Shown: piece after piece, positions 14,917-24,600 of the stretch | Position numbering within the stretch: the first letter of the stretch is position 1 | How the letters are laid out: every line of letters starts with the position of its first letter | NCBI RefSeq assembly: GCF_014205275.1 | Contig: NZ_JACHND010000001.1 | Coordinates: forward strand, 4,216,001-4,280,000 | Source: Sphaerisporangium siamense | GTDB lineage: Bacteria; Actinomycetota; Actinomycetes; Streptosporangiales; Streptosporangiaceae | DNA length: 64,000 nucleotides | Reading direction: 5' to 3' | Program-made: the position numbers and the translations under genes | Notes under the pieces: model-generated | What the model saw: the letters and a program-made list of their open reading frames with translations, nothing else | What the model was told of the DNA's origin: nothing | Database searches by the model: none

Positions 14917-17820
14917 TTATGCGGGTGAGCCTCGGTGGAGGCGCCAGGCCGGGGCGGTCGCGTCGCCGCCGGGGTGGATGGCGAAGGCGCGCAGTTCGAA
15001 GGTGTGGCGGCCGTCCGGGGCCGGGAGCCAGACGCCCTCGGGGGAGGGCAGCATCTCGGTGACCGTCACCGGCCCGGCGGTGCGGGCCACGTGCCGGTGG
15101 AACACCTCGATCAAGTGGCGGCTCGAGAAGTCCAGCAGCAGCGGCTTCGGCTCCTCGGGAGTGCGGTAGTACACCTGCTCCGGCATCCCCGCGCGGGCAC
15201 GCCACTCGCGCGCCGCCCTGACCAGCGACCACCCCGCGAGATCCGCGTCCCACGGCAGGCCGGGCGCCTGCCAGCGCTCCCGCTGATAGACGACGCCGCC
15301 CACGGTCAGGCGCGGGGTGTGCCCCGGCAGCGTGAACGGGTGATCCTCGACCGCGGGCAGCGTGAACGCCGCCAGCGGGTCGAACCCGGGGGCGCGCTTG
15401 AGCTGCGGATGCAGCAGCAGAGGGCCGTCCTCGTCGCACAGGGCCACGCCCGCCCCGTCGCGGCGCACCCGCAGGGCGGACGCCGGCACCGCGCCGCCCG
15501 CCGCGGGCAGGTGCGGGCGCAGCTCGACCAGCGTGTCGGCCACCCGGTACGGGAAGATCTTCGTGCCGCGCCCGATCAGCACCTGGGCCACCCGCACGCC
15601 CGCGTCGGCGAACACCTTCTCCATGAGCGCGGCGATGCGGTCGGGCCTGCCCTCCTCGCGGCGGAAGTGATCCGTCGGGAACACCGACAGCAGGGCGGGC
15701 GCGTGTCCCTCGCCGACCACGATCCGGAAGTCCCCCTCGGCGAGCGCCCGTTCGTCGCGCGCCGCGATGAGCAGGTCCACCGAGGTGAACGCGGGCAGGT
15801 CCGCGCCCGGCACGGGCACGTCCGCGAGCATCTCCCGCGCCCGTGCCGCCAGGGCGATGATCTCCTCGGCCCGCAACTCGACGTGCGACTCGCCCTCACG
15901 CCCCTCCAACAGACCACGCACCAGCCCCTCGAACCGCGCGAGCGCCGTACCAGCGCCACCCGGGGCGGCGTCACCGCCCGCGCGTGTGAGGTCGTCGCGC
16001 TGCTCCGCGGGGGTGAGGCCGCCGTGCCGGTCCCCGTAAGTGAGTTCGTCGCGCCCGGCCCCGCGGGTGGCGTCGTCCTGCCGGTCCGTGCCGCTGCCGT
16101 CGCCGTGCCGGTTCGCGCGGGTGGCGTCGCCGTGCCGGTTCGCGCCGTGCCCGGCGGTCGCCGCGCGCAAGTAGGCCAGCAGCGGGGCCTCCCCCTGCGG
16201 GGCCACGGTGTCGAGCACGCGGCGGGCGCGGACCTGCTGGTCGTGGTGGCGCAGCAGCGCGGCCGTCCTCCACAACTCCAGGACGGGGACGAGCCCGTCG
16301 CCCACCCGCCGGGTCACCGGCCCACCCAGCTCGAACCGGGTCAGGTCCCCCCGGCACTCCTCGAAGACCAGCGTCCGGTCCACGTACATGCGGCCCGCAC
16401 CGCGCCGCGCGGCCTCGCCGGTGAGCGCCTCGTAGCGCTCCTCCAGCTCCCGCGCGGCCGCGACCCCTTCGGCGCGCGACTCCGCACCGCACGCCTCGAC
16501 CAGGGACGCGAGCTCGGCGGCGGTCGCCCGCCACTCACGCACCGCCTCCTCCCCGTCCTTACCGGGGTCCTGGTCCGCGACGGCGTCCAGCCACGCGATC
16601 ACCGCGTCGAGCGGACGGGCCGTATCCGGAGCCGCGAGCGGCGCATACGTCAACAGCCGCCGCCGCACCAGCGCCTCCACCCGCCCCACGACGTCCTCCA
16701 GCACGCCGCGCGCCGCACCGCCCGACGTCCGCCCGGCCTCCTCTGTGGCCGGCGTCCGCTCGGCTTCCGTCTGCGCGAGCTGCGCCCGGTCGGACTCCGC
16801 CTGTGGGAGCCGCGTGCGCTCCGTCTCTGGCTCCGTGACCGGTGTTGGCTCGGTTTCCACCTGCGTCAGCCGCGTGCGCTCCGGCTCCGGCTCCGGCGGT
16901 CGCGTCTCCTGGGTTGTTTCGCGGGACAGCTCGCGGGCCAGTTCGCGTACCGTCAGGCCGGTCGCGGACAAGGTGATCAGGCGGGCGTCCACCGGGTCCA
17001 GGGCGGTCGCGGCGCCCGTGATCTGGCTGACGGCCCTGTCGCCGGCGAACCGGTGGGTGAGCGAGGGACGGGGACGCAGGTGGCCGCGCATCCGCGGGTC
17101 GGCGCGCACGCCGTCGGAGATCGCCTCTGCCAGGCGGGCGGAGGCGAAGACGGTGCGGGTCACGGCCGACGGGTCGCGCTCGACGCGGGCCGCCGCCGGC
17201 AGGTCCGGGTTCAGCGTGCCGTAGTTGACCGGGCCGAAATGGCTGTTGGTCTCGTTCTTGGCGGCCAGCCGCTGCAGGTAGGTGACCAGCCTGCGCTCGA
17301 TCTGGCGGTTCTCCCGGTTCTGACCGGACGGCGACGCGGCGTACTTGCGCAGGCCCTCGTGGAAGGCCGGGCTGAGCAGCAGTACCGCGTCCCGCAGCAG
17401 CGGATCGCCTGCCCGGGCCTTCAGACGCGCGGAGCACCGCGCCAGTTCGGCCTCGTGGGCGGCCGACGCGCGCGTGGCCAGCTCGGCGGCCTCCGCGAGC
17501 AGGCGGTTCCACTCCACCAGCGCAGCCGCCAGCTCCGCGCCGGGGGCGGACTCGGCTCGGGGGGCGGGGACGCGCCGGCCCACCGCCGCGCGCTGCTTGC
17601 TGAGCAGCCGCCCCGCCGCCGGCTCCGCCTCGCGCGCCGCGCGCACGGCCTCGGGGAACGCCTCGCGCAGCAGGTGCTCGCGGTGGGCCTCCGCGGCACG
17701 CTCGGCGGCCAGTACGGCGTCGACGCCCGCGGCGGTGTCCGGCAGCCGCACCTCCTCCAGCGCCTCGTACGGGAAGCCCGCCGTGCGCACCACGAGGTGG
17801 TCGTGGAGAAGCCAGCTCAT
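14917..17820 (-). CDS. LanB-like peptide aminoacyl-tRNA ligase candidate (PEARL 1)
   Basis: The 967-residue protein is built on the lanthipeptide-dehydratase N-terminal domain, with FPYEALEEVRLP at the start and the AAKNETNSHFGPVNYG block at about residue 188. It ends soon after the THTFELRAF-type C-terminal block seen in all five paralogues. The C-terminal elimination domain is absent, and none is encoded separately in the window, which is the PEARL architecture. PEARLs use aminoacyl-tRNA to extend a scaffold peptide C-terminus. Two degenerate insertions (around residues 303-360 and 560-620, rich in TE/PE and in RHGD/DD repeats) explain its extra length. It is last in the leftward operon, about 500 bases past tldE, so it may have its own promoter. 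The start at 17820 opens on MSWLLHDH; the frame extends upstream without homology. Confidence 0.83.
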   Translation of the reverse strand: MSWLLHDHLVVRTAGFPYEALEEVRLPDTAAGVDAVLAAERAAEAHREHLLREAFPEAVRAAREAEPAAGRLLSKQRAAVGRRVPAPRAESAPGAELAAALVEWNRLLAEAAELATRASAAHEAELARCSARLKARAGDPLLRDAVLLLSPAFHEGLRKYAASPSGQNRENRQIERRLVTYLQRLAAKNETNSHFGPVNYGTLNPDLPAAARVERDPSAVTRTVFASARLAEAISDGVRADPRMRGHLRPRPSLTHRFAGDRAVSQITGAATALDPVDARLITLSATGLTVRELARELSRETTQETRPPEPEPERTRLTQVETEPTPVTEPETERTRLPQAESDRAQLAQTEAERTPATEEAGRTSGGAARGVLEDVVGRVEALVRRRLLTYAPLAAPDTARPLDAVIAWLDAVADQDPGKDGEEAVREWRATAAELASLVEACGAESRAEGVAAARELEERYEALTGEAARRGAGRMYVDRTLVFEECRGDLTRFELGGPVTRRVGDGLVPVLELWRTAALLRHHDQQVRARRVLDTVAPQGEAPLLAYLRAATAGHGANRHGDATRANRHGDGSGTDRQDDATRGAGRDELTYGDRHGGLTPAEQRDDLTRAGGDAAPGGAGTALARFEGLVRGLLEGREGESHVELRAEEIIALAARAREMLADVPVPGADLPAFTSVDLLIAARDERALAEGDFRIVVGEGHAPALLSVFPTDHFRREEGRPDRIAALMEKVFADAGVRVAQVLIGRGTKIFPYRVADTLVELRPHLPAAGGAVPASALRVRRDGAGVALCDEDGPLLLHPQLKRAPGFDPLAAFTLPAVEDHPFTLPGHTPRLTVGGVVYQRERWQAPGLPWDADLAGWSLVRAAREWRARAGMPEQVYYRTPEEPKPLLLDFSSRHLIEVFHRHVARTAGPVTVTEMLPSPEGVWLPAPDGRHTFELRAFAIHPGGDATAPAWRLHRGSPA

Positions 17821-18322
17821 CGTGCCGCTCCCCGGACGTGCGGGGTGGCCGACGTGGTGGGAATCGCCATTTCTCCGCCTTCTCATCCTGCGGTATCGGG
17901 TCGCACAGCAAACTCTGTGCGACCCACGCACCGCGAACCAGGCAAAGGCAGGTCAGCAAGTTGCCGAACGATATCCGCTTCCTGCCAACCAGCGGAAGAA
18001 ATGCGAGAACCACCAAGCCGACCTGCGAAGACACGCCCGGAAGCACCAGGCACGGCGACGGACGACATGAAGGGCACGAACCGCCGCCCGGAAGGGAGCG
18101 CCCGGCGATTTCTACCTCCCCGGGCCGATCGAGGACAGCCGATGTTCATGCGGCTTACCATGACGCTCGCGCTTCCGTTTGGTGTGAGGAAGGACACCTG
18201 GCGGATTCCGCCTGCCGGCCGGTCGATGTGAGCCGATGTTCATGCGGCTGACTAGGACGCTCGCGCTTCCGTCTGGGGTTAGGTAGGGCGCCTGGCGGAT
18301 TCCGGCTTTCGGCCGGTTGAGG
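17821..18322. other. Intergenic region carrying 94-base repeats
   Basis: A 502-base gap between tldE and PEARL 1, which are on the same strand. The tldE-proximal half consists of the 94-base repeats described separately. The PEARL 1-proximal part is less GC-rich and could hold a promoter. Frames crossing it have no family signature. Confidence 0.5.
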
Positions 18323-18380
18323 TCAGCCGATGTTCATGCGGCTTACCAGGATGCTTGGGCTTTCGGCTCCGGGGGCGAGG
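18137..18380. repeat. Three tandem 94-base repeats derived from the 3' end of tldE
   Basis: GATGTTCATGCGGCT recurs at 18141, 18235 and 18329, exactly 94 bases apart, and similarity extends through the unit (for example CCTGGCGGATTCCG). The copy at 18329 is the true C-terminal coding end of tldE (VSRMNIG then stop). The other two are copies lying beyond the stop. The bases just before 18141 resemble the tail of a fourth, decayed copy. Because 94 is not a multiple of three, the copies cannot extend one frame. Confidence 0.85.
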
Positions 18381-19888
18381 TGGGAATGGGACGGGTCGTC
18401 GCCGGTTGCTGTGATGGAGCGGAGCAGTTCGAATATTCCGGAGGACAGGCGTACGGGGCCGAGGGGCTCGGCGCGTTGGCCGTCGTGCACCCTCCAGCCG
18501 AGGATCACGGTCGTGAACGTGCCCCGTCGTCCCCGGATCGCGCCCGGCTGCACCACTCCGACCGCCTCTACGCCGTCGCCCATCTCGGCGCGCAGCGCGT
18601 CCAGCGACCGCTCGCCCGCGGCGAGTGAGATGCGGGACGGGCTCTCGACGGCGGGTTGGTCCGGGGCGGCGCGCCGTGCGGCGCCCGACGGGGTTACGCC
18701 GAGTTCCGCGGCGCTGGTACGGCCGGTGAGGAAGCCGCGCAGCACCCCGCCGTCCAGCAAGGTCTGACGGCGTGTCGGCGTGCCCTCGGCGTCCACGGGG
18801 CCCGAGGGATCGTCCACGAGCGTGACGGCGGGGGAGGCGATCCGCCGGCCCACCCGCTCCAGCAGCGGGCGCATGCCGGCCAGGACGTTGCCCGCGCTGA
18901 ACAGGAAGCCCAGGCTGCGGACCAGGTGGGCCGCCACTCCGGGATGGAGCAGCACCGGGAGCGGTCCCTCCTCGTCGAGCGGCCGGGGGCCCGCGAGGTG
19001 GACGGCGCGGAACTCGCGCGCGCGTGCGGCGAGGGCGTCCCACCGCAGCTCGTCGAACCGCGAGGCGGTCAGCCCGTCGACCATGTGCCCGCCGAGCCCC
19101 TCCAGCCAGTGCCAGGCGTGGTGCCCGCTCTGCTCGTACGCCACCGCCGCGCCCGTCCCGTCGACGGCGATCGTCCAGCTACGGGTGTGGACGTACTCGG
19201 CGCCGAGACCCGCCGGACCGTCCGCCGGCGCCAGCAGCCCGGCCAACAGGCCCCGGGACGTCTCGAACGGGGCCTCCGGCTCCGCCGGTGCGGGGTGCAC
19301 GGCCGTGTCCGGGAACACCGCAGAGCGGCCGTCGTGGCCGGTCGCGGACAGGAGGGGGGCGCCGTCCGGGGTCAGGCGCGGGGAGCCCTCCGGGGTCGGG
19401 GTCAGGCGCGGGGGGCCGTCCGGGGTTGGGGTCAGGGATATCAGTGGGAGGCCGTTGTCGGCGCGGGAGCGGCGGGCCAGGGCCACTGCCAGGCGGGCCA
19501 CGTCCTCGGGGGATTCCGGCGGTGCGCCCAGTAGCAGGGCCGCGGCGCCGTCGCCGGCGCGGACCCGCAGGCCCGTGGTGGTGGTCACGCCCTGGCGGGC
19601 CGCGTGGGTGCCGTCGGCGAAGACCTGCGTGGCGCGGACCGAGGTGGACACGCACTCGACGTCGGCCGCGTCCCCACCGGCCGCCGCGATGGCGTGCAGC
19701 AGCGCACGGCATCGGTCCAGCAGCACGGCCACCTCCGCCGGCGCGGCGCCTGGGACAACGCCTGGGACAACGCCTGGGACAGCATCTGGAGCAACCTTTG
19801 GGACAGCGTCTGGAGCAACGCTTGAGGGAGCGCCTGGGACAGCGTTCGGGGCAGCGTTCGGGGTGGTGCTCGGGTCTACCGTGGTCAT
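18323..19888 (-). CDS. tldE: TldE/PmbA-like protease subunit
   Basis: The 521-residue protein matches the TldE subunit of TldD/TldE proteases: a mixed alpha/beta N-terminal half (VRATQVFADG, GLRVRAGDGAAALL) and a beta-rich C-terminal half with TLVDDPSGP, LLDGGVLRGFLTGRTSA and SPSRISLAAGERS. TldE lacks the metal site and acts with TldD to degrade or trim peptides. In PEARL pathways TldD/E-type proteins release the finished product from the scaffold peptide. The first 50 residues are a PN/VPG-rich low-complexity extension not typical of the family. The start overlaps the tldD stop by ATGA. Confidence 0.82.
   Translation of the reverse strand: MTTVDPSTTPNAAPNAVPGAPSSVAPDAVPKVAPDAVPGVVPGVVPGAAPAEVAVLLDRCRALLHAIAAAGGDAADVECVSTSVRATQVFADGTHAARQGVTTTTGLRVRAGDGAAALLLGAPPESPEDVARLAVALARRSRADNGLPLISLTPTPDGPPRLTPTPEGSPRLTPDGAPLLSATGHDGRSAVFPDTAVHPAPAEPEAPFETSRGLLAGLLAPADGPAGLGAEYVHTRSWTIAVDGTGAAVAYEQSGHHAWHWLEGLGGHMVDGLTASRFDELRWDALAARAREFRAVHLAGPRPLDEEGPLPVLLHPGVAAHLVRSLGFLFSAGNVLAGMRPLLERVGRRIASPAVTLVDDPSGPVDAEGTPTRRQTLLDGGVLRGFLTGRTSAAELGVTPSGAARRAAPDQPAVESPSRISLAAGERSLDALRAEMGDGVEAVGVVQPGAIRGRRGTFTTVILGWRVHDGQRAEPLGPVRLSSGIFELLRSITATGDDPSHSHLAPGAESPSILVSRMNIG
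19740..19860 (-). repeat. Short tandem repeats in the N-terminal tldE coding region
   Basis: Twelve-base units close to GCCTGGGACAAC recur about ten times with drift, in frame. They encode an Ala/Val/Pro/Gly-rich stretch (VPGVVPG type). Length variation by slippage would change only the N-terminal extension. Confidence 0.75.
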
Positions 19889-21615
19889 GGGCCGCTCACC
19901 GTCATGCGGGCCACCCGTAGGGTGGGCTGGCCGACCGAGACCGTCACCGGGAACTGGCCCAGCTTGTTGCACTGGTAGCCGTACGGCATGAAGCGCAGGT
20001 CGTCGCCGATCATGTCGATCTCGCGCAGCACGCCGGGCCCCGTGCCCGACAGGGTCGCCTCGCGGACGGGGGCGGTCAGCCTGCCGTTCTCGATGAGCCG
20101 CCCGGCCGTCACGCGGACGCTGAACCGTCCCGAGCTCATGTCCGTCTCGCCGGACACGATCGACTCCACGTACAGGCCGTACGGCGTCGCAGCGATGATC
20201 TCTTCGGGGGACGACCGGCCTGGCGCGACGTAGGTGCAGCTCATGCGGGGCAGCGCGGGGTAGGCGTAGCCGAGGCGCCGTCCATGGCCGTGCGGCCGCA
20301 GCCCCGCCGCCGCGGCGCTGCGCCGGTCGTGCAGGTAGGAGCGCAGCACGCCGTCCTCCAGCAGCGCCACTTCCTCGGCGTGCTCGCCCTCGTCGTCGAA
20401 GTCGTACAGGCCCGCGCCGAGTGGGGCCCGCGGCGCGTCGATCAGGGTCAGGCCCGCCGGGGACAGCAGCTCGCCGAGCAGGCCGCCGTACGCGGCGCCG
20501 GGCAGCAGCGCGACGTCCGCCTCCAGCCCGTGGCCGCACACCTCGTGCAGCAGCGCGCCCGGACCGCCCGGGGCGAGCACCACGGGCATCTCGCCCAGAG
20601 GGGGCTCGACGGCGTCCAGGTCTCGGACGGCCGCCTCCGCAGCGGCCCGCGCCAGCGCCCGGACGACGTCGTCACCCGGCGCGAGCCTCAGCGGTTCTCC
20701 CGTCGCACGAGGATGGTCGCCTCGGGTCATGGGAGTCGTGAGACCCGTGGAAGCTGTAGGAGTCATGACAGCGGTACCGATCTCGGCGCCGGCGACGCGG
20801 AGGGTACGGGCGATGACGCCGTCGCGGCGCGCGGTCGCGTGGATCCTCAGTTCCAGGTGGCGGTGCGGGCCGTGGCGCAGCAACCCGTCCTCGCGGGCCA
20901 CCAGTGTGGCGCGCTCGACGAACTCGCCGGTCACCCGGGCGGTCACGACACCGGGGAAGGCGCCCTCGACTTCGTCGGCGGCGAGCGCCACCATCCGGGA
21001 CAACTCCTCCGCCGTGGCCAGTCCGGCGTCCGCGACCGCGGCGGAGCCGTACGGAGGCGGCGCGGCAGGGGAGCCGCCGGGGGGTGCGAGGGAAGGGCGG
21101 CCGGGTGGCGTGGTGGCGGAGCCGTCGTCCGCCGGGTCGCCGGGCCGCAGGTCGTGCGGGACGGTTCCGGGCGGGCCGCCGTGTCGCCCGGTGGGACGGG
21201 CGGGTGTGGGGTCGTCGGCGAGGAGGGCGGGGAGGCGGGACGGGTCGAGGTAGGGCAGGTGGCGGTGGTGGACGCCGTCCGCCGTGGTCAGCGACAGCCC
21301 GGTGCCCTCGCGGCGGCGCTGGGCCAGCCGCAGCCCGAACCGGTCGGCGACCGCGCGGGACAGCACCCACGACTCGGCGAACACCTCGGCCCGCCGCCCG
21401 GAGCCCGCCGCAGCAGCAGCGGTGCGCAGCGCGGCATCCGGGTCGATCACCGGGAAGGCCGACGAGGTGTCTCCCTCAAGGGTGGGACGGGCCGCGTGCC
21501 GGGGCCGGGCGCCGGCTCCGGGTTCGGTGCCGTGCCGGGGTTCGGGGGCCGGGGTGGGTTCGGGGCCGTGGTCGGCGTGGCTGCCGGACCCGGGGTGGGT
21601 CAGGGGCGTGCTCAC
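19885..21615 (-). CDS. tldD: TldD-like zinc metalloprotease
   Basis: The 576-residue protein contains HEVCGH at residues 357-362, the HExxxH zinc motif of TldD, followed by the FDDEGE strand, LHDRRSA, and a C-terminal GYQCNKLGQFPVTV block with the conserved Cys. TldD/TldE cleave unfolded peptides inside a hollow heterodimer and mature microcin B17. Homologues in ammosamide-type and 3-thiaglutamate clusters process the scaffold peptide. Residues 1-45 and a stretch around 170-215 are Pro/Gly-rich insertions beyond the usual length of about 480. The GTG start overlaps the upstream PEARL stop by GTGA. Confidence 0.87.
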   Translation of the reverse strand: MSTPLTHPGSGSHADHGPEPTPAPEPRHGTEPGAGARPRHAARPTLEGDTSSAFPVIDPDAALRTAAAAAGSGRRAEVFAESWVLSRAVADRFGLRLAQRRREGTGLSLTTADGVHHRHLPYLDPSRLPALLADDPTPARPTGRHGGPPGTVPHDLRPGDPADDGSATTPPGRPSLAPPGGSPAAPPPYGSAAVADAGLATAEELSRMVALAADEVEGAFPGVVTARVTGEFVERATLVAREDGLLRHGPHRHLELRIHATARRDGVIARTLRVAGAEIGTAVMTPTASTGLTTPMTRGDHPRATGEPLRLAPGDDVVRALARAAAEAAVRDLDAVEPPLGEMPVVLAPGGPGALLHEVCGHGLEADVALLPGAAYGGLLGELLSPAGLTLIDAPRAPLGAGLYDFDDEGEHAEEVALLEDGVLRSYLHDRRSAAAAGLRPHGHGRRLGYAYPALPRMSCTYVAPGRSSPEEIIAATPYGLYVESIVSGETDMSSGRFSVRVTAGRLIENGRLTAPVREATLSGTGPGVLREIDMIGDDLRFMPYGYQCNKLGQFPVTVSVGQPTLRVARMTVSGP

Positions 21616-24600
21616 GGGTGTGCGTCTCCTGGTGAGGCGGGGGCCGTGCGGACGGCGGTGAGGCGGAGCTCGGAGCAGTGCGCCCCGCCGGAGCCGTGGA
21701 GCCACAGGTCCCCGGGGCCGGGCAGCATCTCCGACACGCCGAGGTCGGCGCCCTGTTCGCTGAGATGGGCGACCAGCTCGGTGAGGAAGAGGCCCTCGGT
21801 GTCGAGGAGGACGGGCTTGCGCTCACCGGGGATCTTGACGAAGACCCAGCGGGGCAGGCCGTGCCGGCGTACGGCCTGGCGCAGCGCGACGAGCAGCGCG
21901 AACGAGGCGTCGTCGCCGCCGCGCGCCGGCTCGGGGACCAGTTCCTCGCGGGCGATCAGCCACCGCTCCCGCTGGAGCACCGTACGGCCGACGGTGACGC
22001 GGGGAGTGTGCCGGAGCCCGGCGCGCCCGAACGCCACCGGGCGCACCCGGGGCGGGGCCAGCGCGTTGTGCGCGGGCGAGTCCAGCTCGCCGTTGTAGAG
22101 CAGGAACCCGTCCTGTCCCGGGGCCGACAGCGTCAGCCGCCCGTCCCGCACCACCACGTCGACCTCGCCGACCGGGATGGTGCGCCCGTCGGCGCGGCTG
22201 CTCGGCTGGGACGCCTCCACGGTCGCGCCCGGGAACTCGAACGGCACGATCTTCGCGCGCTTCGAGGTCAGCATGTTGGCGAGGGGACGGTGGGTGTCGA
22301 GGCGGGCCAGCAGGCCGCCGATCGCGCCCTGGGTCGCGCCGGGGTCGTCCATGAACTGCAGGGCCCAGCCCCACAGCAGCACCGTGTCGTGCGACTCGGC
22401 CAGCACGAGCGTGAAGTCCCCGGCCCGCACGGCGTCCAGGTCCCTGGCCACGATCATGACGTCCGGCGAGCAGATCAGGGCCCGTCCGGCCAGCACCTCG
22501 GGATCCACGGCGACGTCCCGCGCCTCCAGCTCGACGCGTCCCGTCGCGGCCGGCGCATCGCCCGCCGTGGCCGCGTGCGTCCGGTCGCGCGGCGGGCGCG
22601 CGTATTCCGCCGCGTCCACCCGCTCGTCGATGACCGCCCGCCACATCCCCGGCGTTTCCGCCTGGTGGGGCTCCGGGTCCTCCGAGTTAGGCGCTCCGTC
22701 CGTGGGAGCGGGGCTCGGAGGGGTCAGGGTCGTGGGCCAGGAGTGGGCCAGATAGGCGGGGAGGGGGAGACGGTCGCCCTCCGCCAGGTTCAGGCCGTTC
22801 AGGGCGGTCGCGGTGAGGTGGGCGTGCACGCGCACGGCCTCGGCGGCCAGGAGGTCCAGGACGGGGGCCAGCTCGTCGGTCAGCAGGCGCAGCACGTCCT
22901 CACCGAGGTGGAGGGGCGTCACCGCGCCCAGGCACTCCTCGGTGATCACCAGCCGGTCGGCGTACAGCTGCCCGCCGGCGCGGCGGGTGTCCTGGCCGGT
23001 CAGCTCGCCGATCTGCCGCTCCAGGATCTCTAGGAGTTCGCGCCGCCGCTCGAAGCCGGAGGCCGCGAACTCCTCCTGCAGGCCGCGCAGGCCGTCGAGC
23101 CGCGACAGCCACACCTCCCGGGCGGGACAGTCGTCGGGGAGCTCGGCGACGCGGTCGCGCAGCGCCTCCAAGGCGCGCGGCTCGGTCACCGGCAGGTCCA
23201 CGCCGAAGGCGACGACGCGTCCCTTGGCCAGCCGGTCCAGCTCCGCCACCACCTCGGCGACCGGGATCCCGGTCTCGCGCGCCAGCTCGGTCGCGGTGCG
23301 CTTGCCGTCCACGAGCGGCGCCAGCGCGGCGGCGCGCCCCTTGAGGGCGAACGTGCGGGTACGGACGAGCGTCACCGCCGTGCCGTCCGGGGAGAGCCGC
23401 GCCAGCGTGGACAGGCGCGGCCGCAGGTGCGGCCGTACGTCCGGCTCCGCCGCGATCCTGTCGGCCAGCCCCCGCACCACCCAGTACGCCACATACGCAT
23501 GCCGCCGCACCACCACCCCCGCCCCGCCACCTCGGGTTTCCTCCCCCTCAACCGCAAAAGTGCGCGCACCGTGGCCCTGTCCCCGTAGCAGCAGCGCACC
23601 GGGGTCGGCCCTCGGCGCATCGGCCGTGGGTGCCTCCGACCGCGGCGCCTCGGGCGTGAGTGACGCCTCTGTGGGGAGGGACGGCTCGTGAGCCGGCGCC
23701 GCCCCGCCACCTCGCCCTTCGTCTCCCCCAACCACAAAGGCCCCTGCAGCGTGGTTCTGTCCCGGTAGTGGCGCGCCAGGTTCGGCCCTTGGCGCATCGG
23801 TCGTGGGAGCGTCCGGCTGCGGCGCCTCGGGCCTGGGGGGCGCCTCTGTGTGGAGGGACGGGGCGTGAGTCGGGGTGGGGTGGGGGGATTGGTTGGGGAG
23901 GGGGGCGGGGGCCGGGGTGGTGAAGGTGCCGTAGTTGATGGGGCCGAAGAAGCTTGTTGTTTCGTTTTTGGCGGATACGCGTTGGAGGTAGCCGGCTAGT
24001 TGGCGTTCTAGGGAGCGGGTGCGGCTGGTGCGGGCCGTTGTGACGTCGGATGCCACGTAGCCGCGCAGGCCGCGGTCGTACATCTGGGGGCTGGACAGCC
24101 AGACGGCCTCTTGGAAGCGCTCGTCGGAGGCTAGGTCGCGCAGGGCGGTGCGCCGGGCCGGCAGTTCGGCGTCGAACGTGGCGCGGGCCTCGCGTTCCGT
24201 CCGCGCGAGCCGGTCGAGGGCGCGGGCGTACTCGTCCAGCAGGGTTCTGGTTCCGGACGGCAGTCCGGCCGTCTCCGCGGGGTCCGGGAGGGGGCGGTGG
24301 CGCGACAGGGTCTTCCAGAGCTTGCGGCGTAGCTTCCCGTCGGTGACGTCCTCGGAGTCGCGTAGGTGGGCCACGGCGGCGTCGGCGGCCGCGGTGAGGG
24401 CCTCCTGGGCGTCGAGCACCGCGTCGATCCCGGCGGACGTCAGCGGGAAGGAGATCCGCTCCAGCAGTGCGAATGGGAACCCGGTACTCCGCAGGATGAA
24501 CTCGGGATGCAGGTCCCACCCCGCCCTTGCCGACTCACGCGGACCCGTCCGCGACGCCGGCCCCGGCCGCGTCGAGCTTGCCGAAGCGTCCCCGGCAGCC

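Noticed and set aside
14935-18231. A 1098-codon forward frame opposite PEARL 1.
   Set aside because: It is Arg/Gly/Ala-rich with no family features, and the reverse strand encodes a full LanB-like domain.
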